Source of the DNA: an uncultured Clostridia bacterium
Lineage (GTDB): Bacteria; Bacillota_A; Clostridia; Oscillospirales; Ruminococcaceae
Assembly (NCBI GenBank): GCA_947169455.1
Contig: CAMVPV010000022.1
Coordinates: 1-9,656 of the forward strand
Length of the DNA stretch: 9,656 bases
Reading direction: 5' to 3'
Shown here: piece after piece, positions 1 to 7,031 of the stretch
Numbering within the stretch: position 1 is the first letter of the stretch
How the letters are laid out: each line of letters opens with the position of its first letter
The notes under the pieces: generated by a model
What the model saw: the letters and a program-made list of their open reading frames with translations, nothing else
Databases searched by the model: none
What the model was told of the DNA's origin: nothing
Translations under genes and position numbers: made by a program

Positions 1-17
1 CCTCTGGTCGGGGGATC

Positions 18-42
18 GTTAAGGGGGTGAAGCCCCCTTAAC
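18..42. repeat. Perfect 10-bp palindrome with 5-nt loop
   Basis: The arms GTTAAGGGGG (18-27) and CCCCCTTAAC (33-42) are perfect reverse complements around the loop TGAAG. Neither strand has a T-run after the stem, so it does not look like an intrinsic terminator. It sits beyond the terminator of the M23 gene, in non-coding sequence. The form (short, GC-rich, intergenic, perfect) resembles dispersed REP-like palindromes, but copy number cannot be judged from one window. Confidence 0.7.
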
Positions 43-80
43 ACGCCGAAGGCGCGCAAGGCGCGCACGGCGCAAGGCGA
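43..80. repeat. GC-rich short tandem repeat, about 9-bp period
   Basis: GGCGCGCAA (51-59) is followed directly by GGCGCGCAC (60-68) and then a degenerate GGCGCAAGG (69-77). A small GCC-GAA-GGC hairpin precedes it. The tract abuts the perfect palindrome at 18-42, so the two may form one repeat element. No coding potential is supported. Function is unknown. Confidence 0.45.
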
Positions 81-90
81 ACAAATACCC

Positions 91-130
91 AAAAATGTCT
101 GCCCTGCCGCACCTACGGCAAAGCAGACAT
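91..130 (-). terminator. Rho-independent terminator of the ftsE-ftsX-M23 cluster
   Basis: Arms 95-102 (ATGTCTGC) and 123-130 (GCAGACAT) form an 8-bp stem. After a 2x2 internal loop an inner 5-bp stem forms between TGCCG (105-109) and CGGCA (116-120), closed by a 6-nt loop. On the minus strand the stem is followed by a run of T residues (plus-strand A91-A94, with A95 in the stem). It begins 12 bp past the M23 gene stop, the expected position for an operon end. Confidence 0.85.
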
Positions 131-142
131 CGTTGATATATT

Positions 143-1846
143 TCAGTTGTCCATAGATACGTACTTCATCGGGTCGGTATGCTGACCATCCACACGCACC
201 TCAAAGTGGCAGTGATAGCCGTAAGCGTATCCCGTATTGCCTATGTATCCTATGACCTGTCCCTGCTGAACTTCATCCCCGACACTGACTGCCGCGCTGG
301 ACATATGTCCGTAAAGCGTTGCAATACCGTCGCCGTGGTCGATAACGACATGGATGCCGTAGCCGTTGCCCGTATTGGAAGCGGTGATAACTACGCCGCC
401 CGCCGATGCAACGATAGGCTCGCCCTTGCAGTTGGGCTTGTTGATGTCGATACCCTTATGGAAGGAGCTCGAACCCTCTTCCTCGATATATCTTCCGCCG
501 TAGCCGTCGGTTATGTTCCTTACGGAAGGCACAGGCCAGATAAATCCGGTATAGTCGTATGTACCGTAGCCCTTGTCGCCGTCGTAGATATCCTCATCGT
601 CATCGAAGGTATAGGTCTTGCCCCATTCATGGTCGTTGTACGGGTCATAGAATCCGTCCGATGAACCTCCGGCGGTCGTCTCTGTTGTCTCATCCGCAGC
701 TGTCGCCTCGGAAACAGCTGTTGTAGTTTCCGTAACAGCGGTGGTCACGGTCGTTTCGGTGTTTTCCTCTTCGATGACATCGGTGACGTCCTCGAACTCA
801 TCCTCGGTGACAGCCGTTGTTGTTACGGTGGTCACGGTATATTCAAATTCGGAGCCTGCGGGAGTTGTCTCCTCGTAGTATGTCTCCAGCTCATAGGGAG
901 TGACCTCTGTAACTGCTGCGGTAGTCTCTGTAAGAGCCGCCTTTTCTTCTTCCTTGCGGCGCTTTTCCTCCTCAGCCTTGCGGAACTCCTCTTCCTTCTG
1001 TCTGCGGCGTTCATCGCGCTTCTTGCGGGCTTCTTCCTGCTTCTTGCGCTTTTCCGCCATTCTCTCGGCGACCTCTGCCTGCTGCTTGCGGATATGATCC
1101 TGGAGTTCTTCCTCTACGCGGGCTTCTTCCTCCTCGATCTCAACGGTGCGTTCTTCATGCGCTGCCGCCTGATTTTCATACCACACCTTTGTCTCCTCGT
1201 GATTTGCATAGGTCACGCGGAGATCATCGAGCACAGCCTGGCGCTCTGCCCTTTTCAGACCGAGCTCGGTGCGCTGTGTTTCAAGAGAGGTCTTGTCGGC
1301 GTCGAGTTCCTGCACCTTGCCGACCAGCTCGCTTATCATCTCGCTGTCGTGCTTGGATACGCGCTCAACGAATTCCATGCGCGCGAGCATATCGTAGAAG
1401 TTTGCGGAGCCCGCAATGACCTCAGCGATGCCGTCGTTGCCCGCCATATACATAGCGCGCAGACGCTCACGGAACTGTTCTATGCCGTCATCGACCTGTA
1501 TCTGTTTTTCCTGTATCTTTCTGTCAAGTTCCTTCAGCTGTTCGTTGATGATATCCACCTGTCTGGAAATGTTCTCCATTTCCTCTTCCTGAACAGCCAT
1601 CTTTCTGTTATAGAGTTCAAGATATTCGTCTTGTTTTTCTGCGTTGTTTACGTACTTCTGAATAGTTTCCTCCAGAGCCGCCTTTTCCTCCGCAAGCTCA
1701 GCCTGACGGATCTCAAGGGACGCTATAGGATCGACGGGGGCAGCGTCCTCCGCATATACAAACACGGGAACATTGGCTGCCAGCATAACAGCAGCTGCTG
1801 CCGCTGCAATAATTTTTGATCTCACGCTTTTTCCGCTGTATCTCAT
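143..1846 (-). CDS. Secreted coiled-coil M23 (LytM-type) peptidoglycan endopeptidase, EnvC-like partner of FtsEX
   Basis: This 567-residue protein is predicted to cut peptidoglycan cross-bridges outside the cell under FtsEX control. Residues 1-32 form a signal peptide (basic start, Ala-rich core, end near VYAED). Residues about 40-305 are a long charged coiled coil, very rich in Glu, Lys and Arg at 230-303. Residues 305-395 are a Thr/Glu-rich linker, followed by an acidic Tyr/Asp stretch. The M23 domain (about 436-562) keeps the metal ligands: H463 and D467 in HKGID, and H545/H547 in HCHFEV, with H514 in YGHMS. Full conservation implies an active enzyme, unlike E. coli EnvC, whose LytM domain is degenerate. 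The gene follows ftsX by 70 bp, as in FtsEX-EnvC/PcsB/CwlO pairings. The ribosome site (AGGGTG, 11 nt upstream) is weak, but the signal peptide supports this start. The exact bond cleaved is not known. Confidence 0.9.
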   Translation of the reverse strand: MRYSGKSVRSKIIAAAAAAVMLAANVPVFVYAEDAAPVDPIASLEIRQAELAEEKAALEETIQKYVNNAEKQDEYLELYNRKMAVQEEEMENISRQVDIINEQLKELDRKIQEKQIQVDDGIEQFRERLRAMYMAGNDGIAEVIAGSANFYDMLARMEFVERVSKHDSEMISELVGKVQELDADKTSLETQRTELGLKRAERQAVLDDLRVTYANHEETKVWYENQAAAHEERTVEIEEEEARVEEELQDHIRKQQAEVAERMAEKRKKQEEARKKRDERRRQKEEEFRKAEEEKRRKEEEKAALTETTAAVTEVTPYELETYYEETTPAGSEFEYTVTTVTTTAVTEDEFEDVTDVIEEENTETTVTTAVTETTTAVSEATAADETTETTAGGSSDGFYDPYNDHEWGKTYTFDDDEDIYDGDKGYGTYDYTGFIWPVPSVRNITDGYGGRYIEEEGSSSFHKGIDINKPNCKGEPIVASAGGVVITASNTGNGYGIHVVIDHGDGIATLYGHMSSAAVSVGDEVQQGQVIGYIGNTGYAYGYHCHFEVRVDGQHTDPMKYVSMDN

Positions 1847-1916
1847 ATTATTCTATTCACACCCTGAAAAACATTTTTTTATCTTGTCTGAATAAGCGGC
1901 AGAGATGAACATGATC

Positions 1917-2822
1917 TCATACCTTTACGTATTTTCTTGTACTTACCACTGTTCCGACCGAGCCGACGAAAGCGCCGGAGATCAGGTAACACAGTGCTAC
2001 TTTAAGTGCGAGCGATGTGAACGGGATGAACCCCGTTATACCCATCGCCGACCACAGTGTGGTGTCGGTCATGAGCACCTTCACGAGCCTGTCGTAGCCG
2101 AGCCACGTCAGCAGCAGCGCGAAGCCGCCCGCGAAAAGTCCCATCAGCAGACCCTCTATGAAGAAGGGTATCTTTATGAATGTATTGGTAGCGCCCACAT
2201 ATTTCATGATCGCTATCTCGCGCTTACGGATATCCACGCTTGCCCTTGTGGCGTTCGATATTATAACAAGGCTCACCACAGCGAGCGCCGTGATTATGAC
2301 AGCCGAAAGCACGTATATCACCGAGCGCAGCCCTGTGAGCACGCTCACGAAGTCGGTAGGCGCCTTTACCGAGTAGATGCCGTTCATGTTGTTGATGTTC
2401 ATGAGCGTACTGCTCATGCGGCTGATATCCGCCACCCGCAGCCTGTATGAATCGGGCAGCGGACTGTCATCTCCGATGTAGTTGAACAGCTCCTCGGCAT
2501 TTTCCATGCCTGCCTTCATGTCCTCAAATGCTTCTTCCTTTGAATAGAACGTCACCGAGCTTATGTTGTCCATAGCCTTGAGGTGTTCGCCCATCGCGTT
2601 TATCTCATCCTGCGAGAGGTTGTCCTCAAGGAAGATTATCACTTCGTTCTTCTCCTCTATGCTGCCCACGAACATATTGATATTTTCCGTGAACAACACA
2701 GAAAAGCCCACTAAAAGCATCGAAACAGTGAGGACACAGAACGATGCCAGCGACATTATCCTGTTAGTCCAGATGTTTCTGAAGCCCTGTGCGGCCAGAT
2801 ACGACAAACTGCTCAATCTCAT
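1917..2822 (-). CDS. ftsX: Cell division ABC transporter permease FtsX
   Basis: FtsX is the membrane half of the FtsEX complex, a type VII (mechanotransmission) ABC system that regulates wall hydrolases rather than moving a substrate. The 301-residue protein has the family layout: a short cytoplasmic N-terminus, TM1 about 23-45, an extracellular domain about 46-165, then TM2 about 167-190, TM3 about 219-241 and TM4 about 270-294. Family signatures visible include SPLPDSYRLRV (120-130) at the end of the extracellular domain and RKREIAIMKYVGAT (199-212) before TM3. Length is typical. An AAGAAAGG ribosome site lies 10 nt before the ATG. It lies 73 bp after ftsE and 70 bp before the M23 gene, so the three are probably one transcript. 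The extracellular domain is the expected docking site for the hydrolase coiled coil (inference from E. coli and Streptococcus). Confidence 0.95.
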   Translation of the reverse strand: MRLSSLSYLAAQGFRNIWTNRIMSLASFCVLTVSMLLVGFSVLFTENINMFVGSIEEKNEVIIFLEDNLSQDEINAMGEHLKAMDNISSVTFYSKEEAFEDMKAGMENAEELFNYIGDDSPLPDSYRLRVADISRMSSTLMNINNMNGIYSVKAPTDFVSVLTGLRSVIYVLSAVIITALAVVSLVIISNATRASVDIRKREIAIMKYVGATNTFIKIPFFIEGLLMGLFAGGFALLLTWLGYDRLVKVLMTDTTLWSAMGITGFIPFTSLALKVALCYLISGAFVGSVGTVVSTRKYVKV

Positions 2823-2895
2823 TTGTTATAAGCCTTTCTTTCATATATGTTCCCCTGTTTTCATATTCTATCTCTATATCATTTATATGTGCGGG

Positions 2896-3561
2896 TCAGA
2901 TGACATCATCGAAGGTTATCTTGCCGTCGAAGATGGATATCGTCCTTCCGCCGAATTTCTTTACGAGGTCGTGCTCATGCGTAACCATGAGAACTGTCGT
3001 CCCGCAGTCGTTTATGCCCTGCAGGAGCTGTATTATCTCTATTTTCGTCTTGGGGTCAAGGTTTCCCGTCGGCTCATCCGCTATGATGAGCTTAGGGTCG
3101 TTCACCAGCGCCCTTGCGAGAGCGACGCGCTGCTGTTCACCGCCGGAAAGCTCGGTCGGATAAGCCCTCATGCGGTCTTTCAGTCCGACAAGACCGATGA
3201 CATAGGGAACTCTTTTTCTGATGTATTTCATCGGAGCGTCGATGCTCCTCAGAACGAAAGCGACGTTGTCATAGACGTTCATGGTGTTTATCAGCTTGAA
3301 GTCCTGGAAAACGAAGCCGATAGTGCGGCGCAGACGCGGAACATCGCGCTGCTTCAGCTTGCCGAGGTCGAAGCCGTTCACCTTTACGGTGCCGCTGCTT
3401 GCCGATATCTCCCTTATGAGGAGCTTTATCAGCGTACTTTTGCCTGCGCCCGACTGTCCCACGACGAATGCGAAGTCGCCGTCGTTGATGGTCAGGCTCA
3501 CGTTATTGAGTGCCTCAACTCCGTTCGAGTAAGTTACCGAAACGTTTTTTAGTTCTACCAT
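2896..3561 (-). CDS. ftsE: Cell division ABC transporter ATP-binding protein FtsE
   Basis: FtsE is the cytoplasmic ATPase of FtsEX; its hydrolysis cycle gates the wall hydrolase coupled through FtsX. Taking the start at MVELKN gives 221 residues, normal for FtsE. Visible motifs are Walker A GQSGAGKST (35-43), Q-loop FQD (85-87), ABC signature LSGGEQ (138-143), Walker B LIIADEP (158-164), D-loop GNLD (166-169) and switch His in VTHEHD (H195). An upstream in-frame ATG at 3588 would add nine residues, but the GGAGG at 3568-3572, 6 nt before the 3561 start, lies inside that extension and decides for the shorter form. The gene follows the regulator by 120 bp; I found no clear sigma-A promoter there, so read-through from the regulator is possible. 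Confidence 0.95.
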   Translation of the reverse strand: MVELKNVSVTYSNGVEALNNVSLTINDGDFAFVVGQSGAGKSTLIKLLIREISASSGTVKVNGFDLGKLKQRDVPRLRRTIGFVFQDFKLINTMNVYDNVAFVLRSIDAPMKYIRKRVPYVIGLVGLKDRMRAYPTELSGGEQQRVALARALVNDPKLIIADEPTGNLDPKTKIEIIQLLQGINDCGTTVLMVTHEHDLVKKFGGRTISIFDGKITFDDVI

Positions 3562-3567
3562 TTGATA

Positions 3568-3572
3568 CCTCC
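3568..3572 (-). promoter_or_regulatory. Ribosome binding site deciding the ftsE start
   Basis: GGAGG on the minus strand lies 6 nt before the ATG at 3561. It selects MVELKN as the N-terminus over an in-frame ATG at 3588, which has no comparable site. Confidence 0.8.
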
Positions 3573-3681
3573 GGAATGTATGGGTCACCCCGCCTGCCGG
3601 ATCACATATTTATGCGGCTGTATATATCTGTGCCGCTATGGGTCTGCCCGTGCAGTTATCTCTGTTATGCCCCGCCGCCCC

Positions 3682-4767
3682 TCAGAATTTGGTCGGGTTT
3701 GCCGAGAGATACTTTCTGACCATGAGCGCTATCTTGAAGATTATCGCGTGGTCGAACTCGCGCAGGTCAAGACCTGTGAGCTTCTTTATCTTCTCAAGGC
3801 GGTAAACGAGAGTGTTTCTGTGGACAAAGAGCTTTCTCGATGTCTCGGAAACATTAAGATTATTTTCAAAGAAACGCTGTATGGTAAAGAGCGTCTCGTG
3901 GTCGAGCGATTCGATGGAGCCCCTCTTGAACACCTCCTGGAGGAATGTCTCGCAGAGGGTGGTGGGCAGGTGATATATGAGCCTTGCGATACCGAGGTTG
4001 TCGTAGGAGCAGATCACCTTGTCGGTGTCGAACACCTTGCCGACTTCGAGGGATATCTGTGCTTCCTTGAACGATCTTGCGAGATCCTTGACGCCGGTGA
4101 CAACGGTGCCTATGCCGACATTGACGCGGGTATAGAACTCGCCCGAGAGGGTGTCGGAGATAGATCTTGCGAGCTTTTCAAGGTCCTTGGATTCGATATT
4201 GCTGCGTACCTCCTTGACAAGCACGATATCCGTCTCGGAAATATTGAAGACGAAGTCCTTGCTCTTGTCGGGGAAGAGGTTCTGGATAACGCTGTATGCG
4301 GAAACATCGTTGGTCGCAACTATCCTTACGAGGAAGACCACCCTGTTCACATCGGAGTTGAAGTGGAGCTCCCTTGCCTTTACGACGATATCACCGGGGA
4401 GAACGTTGTCGAGCACGACGTTCTTGATGAAGTTGTTCCTGTCGTACTTTTCATCGTAATACTGCTTTATGCTGGAAAGTGTGATAGCGAGGATATTTGC
4501 ATACTTGGCTGCATTTTCGTCCGTTCCGCCGACAAACACGGCATAGTCCGGCTTTATGTGTGAGCCGAAGGGCTTGTAGGTATAGTTATCGCGCACGAAA
4601 GTATCATGTGAATCACTGAGATCAAGGGATACAAATTCATTGGTAGTACCGATCTTTGTGAGATCGCTGCACGCGATGATGGTCGCCTGTGTATCCACGA
4701 CGCCGATAACGCAGTCCATCGTATCTCTCATCTGATGAATAAGTCCCTGAAACAGTCTGTTTGACAT
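3682..4767 (-). CDS. CdaR/PucR-type transcriptional regulator
   Basis: A 361-residue cytoplasmic DNA-binding regulator. The C-terminus (about 290-353) is a PucR-family helix-turn-helix: LNVSETSRKLFVHRNTLVYRLEKIKKLTG (304-332) followed by LREFDHAIIFKIALMVRKYL (335-354). The middle (about 140-250) fits the GGDEF-like domain found in CdaR-type regulators, without diguanylate cyclase motifs. The N-terminus (about 8-42, IGVVDTQATIIACSDLTKIGT) resembles the start of the sugar-diacid recognition domain of CdaR, so a small-molecule signal is plausible but unidentified. The start at 4767 is chosen because GAAAGGA lies 11 nt upstream; ATG 4779 overlaps that site, and ATG 4854 lies inside the upstream inverted repeat. 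The gene lies between the PHP gene and ftsE. Its targets are unknown; autoregulation through the repeats at 4848-4912, or control of ftsEX, are inferences. Confidence 0.85.
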   Translation of the reverse strand: MSNRLFQGLIHQMRDTMDCVIGVVDTQATIIACSDLTKIGTTNEFVSLDLSDSHDTFVRDNYTYKPFGSHIKPDYAVFVGGTDENAAKYANILAITLSSIKQYYDEKYDRNNFIKNVVLDNVLPGDIVVKARELHFNSDVNRVVFLVRIVATNDVSAYSVIQNLFPDKSKDFVFNISETDIVLVKEVRSNIESKDLEKLARSISDTLSGEFYTRVNVGIGTVVTGVKDLARSFKEAQISLEVGKVFDTDKVICSYDNLGIARLIYHLPTTLCETFLQEVFKRGSIESLDHETLFTIQRFFENNLNVSETSRKLFVHRNTLVYRLEKIKKLTGLDLREFDHAIIFKIALMVRKYLSANPTKF

Positions 4768-4847
4768 TTTATAGGTCATCCTTTCGTTATATCTGATGAG
4801 CGGAAACATCATCCGCGCACACTTTTCACAATCGCACCGCTTTAAGT

Positions 4848-4912
4848 TTAACACACTTTACCGAAAAAAGTGTTAATTTTTTGTGAATTGTGTCTTTGAA
4901 GGTTAATTTTTT
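4848..4912. promoter_or_regulatory. Candidate operator: inverted and direct repeats upstream of the regulator
   Basis: TTAACAC (4848-4854) and GTGTTAA (4870-4876) are perfect inverted arms around a 15-nt AT-rich centre, 22 bp centre to centre (about two helical turns). The direct repeat GTTAATTTTTT occurs at 4872-4882 and 4902-4912, exactly 30 bp apart (about three turns). The block is non-coding and lies 80-145 bp upstream of the regulator start. I could not pick out a convincing -35/-10 pair within it. On the plus strand the dyad is followed by six Ts, but no plus-strand gene needs a terminator here. Confidence 0.45.
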
Positions 4913-4950
4913 AGTTGTTTTGCACAGAATCTCTTGAAATTATTCATAAA

Positions 4951-5634
4951 TCACGTACTGTCGCCGTTGATGAACGCGGTTATCCTGCGTTCCTTTACCG
5001 CTGCGATGTAATCCTGCGGGGAGGTTATCCTGAAATCGGTGATTATCCCGCCCCGGCGGAACCTGTCCGAAACGCTGTGCGAATCCGAGCCGGCGGTCTG
5101 CGGCAGTCCGAACGACTCCGCGTACCACTTTGCGCGCTCGTTGTATATCTCCCTGCGGTTCGACGCATTGACCGTCTCAACGCCATCGACAGCGGGCACC
5201 AGTGTGAAGTGGTCGATATAGTCCGCCTCGCGGAAGGGATGCGCCTGTATCACCATCCCGCCGTTCTGCCGGACAAGTGCGATATAGTCCTCTATAGTAA
5301 CATCCATTATCTCCGGGTGAGCGTACAGCCATTCCCTGTCAATGCCGTAGGTGAGGAAATCCGCGCGTCCGTCGCCGTATTCCACGCCGAAGAACACATC
5401 AAGACCTATCTTCCTGCCCTCTGCAAGGGCGTGCTCGTAGCCGAGGCAGTACAGATCGACCCGCTCCTTCCACGGACGATCCTTTGGTATCGAGCAGTTC
5501 CCGTTGAAGAAATGGTCGGTTATGAAGATGCCGTCGTAGCCTTCTTCCCTGAACTTTCGCGCCATTTCGGCGGCGGTGTTCTCCGCGCAGAGACTGCCCT
5601 CGGAGGTGTGTACATGGGTATCGTATCTGAACAT
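4951..5634 (-). CDS. PHP-domain metal-dependent phosphoesterase
   Basis: A 227-residue single-domain PHP protein, probably cytoplasmic (no signal peptide or membrane segment). The metal-binding residues appear in family order: HVH (H7, H9), TDH (D40, H41), VEYG (E85), AHPF (H132), VETVN (E153) and the C-terminal GSDSH (D184, H186). This set is intact, so hydrolysis of a phosphoester is expected; small PHP proteins act on nucleotides, histidinol phosphate or nucleic-acid ends, and the sequence does not say which. It is shorter than the YciV/RnaseAM type and has no polymerase attached. It starts 19 bp after the AI-2E-family gene stop with only a weak GAAAGAAG ribosome site, so co-transcription and perhaps translational coupling are likely. 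No terminator was seen at its end. Confidence 0.88.
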   Translation of the reverse strand: MFRYDTHVHTSEGSLCAENTAAEMARKFREEGYDGIFITDHFFNGNCSIPKDRPWKERVDLYCLGYEHALAEGRKIGLDVFFGVEYGDGRADFLTYGIDREWLYAHPEIMDVTIEDYIALVRQNGGMVIQAHPFREADYIDHFTLVPAVDGVETVNASNRREIYNERAKWYAESFGLPQTAGSDSHSVSDRFRRGGIITDFRITSPQDYIAAVKERRITAFINGDST

Positions 5635-5653
5635 ATCACAGCTTCTTTCGGAA

Positions 5654-6928
5654 TTATTTCTTCTTCTTTTTCTTCTGCGGGATCGTCAGCCGGAACGACT
5701 TCATCCGCGCCTTGTCCTCCGTGCTCTTTTCGTCACGGACAGGCGGCTCCGGGATATATGCCTCTGCCTCTGTGGGGAGGTCTTTCTTTTTGAGCAGGTA
5801 CTCGGTGAACTCCTCGCACAGCGAATAGATCACCGCGAATATCGGAACGCCCATGAGCATCCCCGGGAAGCCGAACAGACCGCCGCCCACGATGATCGCG
5901 AACATCACCCAGAAGGCGGAAAGACCCGTGGAGTTGCCGAGTATCTTGGGGCCTATGATGTTTCCGTCAAGCTGCTGGAGCACTATTATAAGTACAACGA
6001 ACACCAGCACCTTGTTGAACGGCGACGACACGAGCAGCAGCAGTGCGCTCGGAACGGCGCCGAATATGGGGCCGAAGAACGGTATCACGTTGGTGACGCC
6101 GATTATCACGCTTATCAGCAGCGCGTAATTGAGGTCAAATATCTTCATGCATATAAAGCAGAGTATCCCCACTATGATAGAGTCGATTATCTTGCCGGAG
6201 ATAAATCCGCTGAACGAGCGGTTGGTGCGGCTGCACACGCTGAAGAAGCCCTTGGTGAATTTTTCGGGGAACAGCGCGCATATCGCCCTTTTTATCTGCG
6301 ACTGGAACTTTTCCTTGTCGAGCAGGAAATATACCGCCGCGATTATGCCGATGAGGAAATCCTTCAGACCCGCGATGACGCTCAGTGCGCCGTCCTTTAT
6401 CTTTACGGTGATATCGCCTATCTTCGGGACGAGCTCCTTCAGGTAGCCGGTGAGGGTGTCCTGTATGGTGGTGAACTGGCTGTTCATGAAGGCGAGTATA
6501 TCGGGGTAATTCTTCAGCAGATCGTCAGCCATCCTTTCGAGGCTGTCCATATAGGCGGGCAGGCTGTTGAAGATGCCCATGACGCTCTCTATCAGCTGCG
6601 GAAGTATTATCGCGATGAGCGCGGATATCAGCGCAAGGAAGATCATCACCGAGAGCAGCGTGGATATCACCCTGTCGAGCTTGGGGTGGGGCTTCTTTGT
6701 CCCGGTCAGCTTTGCCGATGCCTTTTCAAGGAACATCATGACAGGGTTCAGCAGGTACGCTATGACAATTCCCCAGATAAGCGGAGCGAGCACCTTGAGT
6801 ATGGTCTTCAGTGTGCCGCTTATTTCGGGAATATGCCCCAGCAGCATCCATGCCGCAAGACATATAACGAAGGTTATTACAACGTATGCGGATACGGTCG
6901 TGTATTTTGAATTCCAGTCAATTTTCAT
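5654..6928 (-). CDS. AI-2E/PerM-family membrane transporter
   Basis: A 424-residue polytopic membrane protein of the AI-2E exporter family (UPF0118; relatives include TqsA, YdiK, PerM and YtvI). About eight hydrophobic segments are visible: near 12-31, 45-63, 88-110, 183-204, 250-268, 270-290, 300-318 and 336-378. The family's soluble loop lies between the third and fourth (about 111-182). Conserved C-terminal motifs are SGKIIDSIIVG (244-254), GVTNVIPFFGPIFG (277-290), QQLDGNIIGPKILG (318-331) and FGFPGMLMGVP (352-362). The C-terminus is a charged tail ending in seven Lys out of the last eight residues. Substrate cannot be inferred: despite the family name, members have been linked to quorum signals, Na+/H+ exchange and uncharacterised roles. 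An AGGTGATCTG ribosome site precedes the ATG. It is the first gene of a probable two-gene unit with the PHP gene. Confidence 0.92.
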   Translation of the reverse strand: MKIDWNSKYTTVSAYVVITFVICLAAWMLLGHIPEISGTLKTILKVLAPLIWGIVIAYLLNPVMMFLEKASAKLTGTKKPHPKLDRVISTLLSVMIFLALISALIAIILPQLIESVMGIFNSLPAYMDSLERMADDLLKNYPDILAFMNSQFTTIQDTLTGYLKELVPKIGDITVKIKDGALSVIAGLKDFLIGIIAAVYFLLDKEKFQSQIKRAICALFPEKFTKGFFSVCSRTNRSFSGFISGKIIDSIIVGILCFICMKIFDLNYALLISVIIGVTNVIPFFGPIFGAVPSALLLLVSSPFNKVLVFVVLIIVLQQLDGNIIGPKILGNSTGLSAFWVMFAIIVGGGLFGFPGMLMGVPIFAVIYSLCEEFTEYLLKKKDLPTEAEAYIPEPPVRDEKSTEDKARMKSFRLTIPQKKKKKK

Positions 6929-6980
6929 CAGATCACCTGTAAATACGCAGGAAACCGAATTTCCCGATAGACAACACAGC

Positions 6981-7013
6981 CTGTATCCGGCAGCATGGCG
7001 CCGCCGGACACAG
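6981..7013 (-). terminator. Intergenic 11-bp hairpin after the isomerase gene (possible terminator)
   Basis: Arms 6981-6991 (CTGTATCCGGC) and 7003-7013 (GCCGGACACAG) pair over 11 bp with a single G-U when read on the minus strand, around an 11-nt loop. The hairpin starts 18 bp past the isomerase stop. The following minus-strand bases (GCTGTGTTGTCT) are only moderately T-rich, so it may be a weak terminator, an mRNA 3'-end stabiliser, or both. Confidence 0.45.
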
Positions 7014-7031
7014 TGCGTGAAGGTTTATTTA

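Noticed and set aside
3589..3681. Promoter or terminator between the regulator and ftsE
   Set aside because: AT-rich patches resemble -10 boxes but none has a -35 at 16-18 bp, and the GCGGC/GCCGC stem (5 bp, 13-nt loop) lacks a T-run.
4768..4854. Start at 4854 for the CdaR/PucR-type regulator
   Set aside because: It lies within the upstream inverted repeat, has no ribosome site, and adds a Cys-rich stretch unlike the family; a GAAAGGA precedes the 4767 start.
5576..6910. Plus-strand open frame of 444 codons
   Set aside because: Antisense to the AI-2E-family gene; the composition (rich in His, Tyr, Arg, Glu) is typical of a reverse-strand shadow of a hydrophobic protein.
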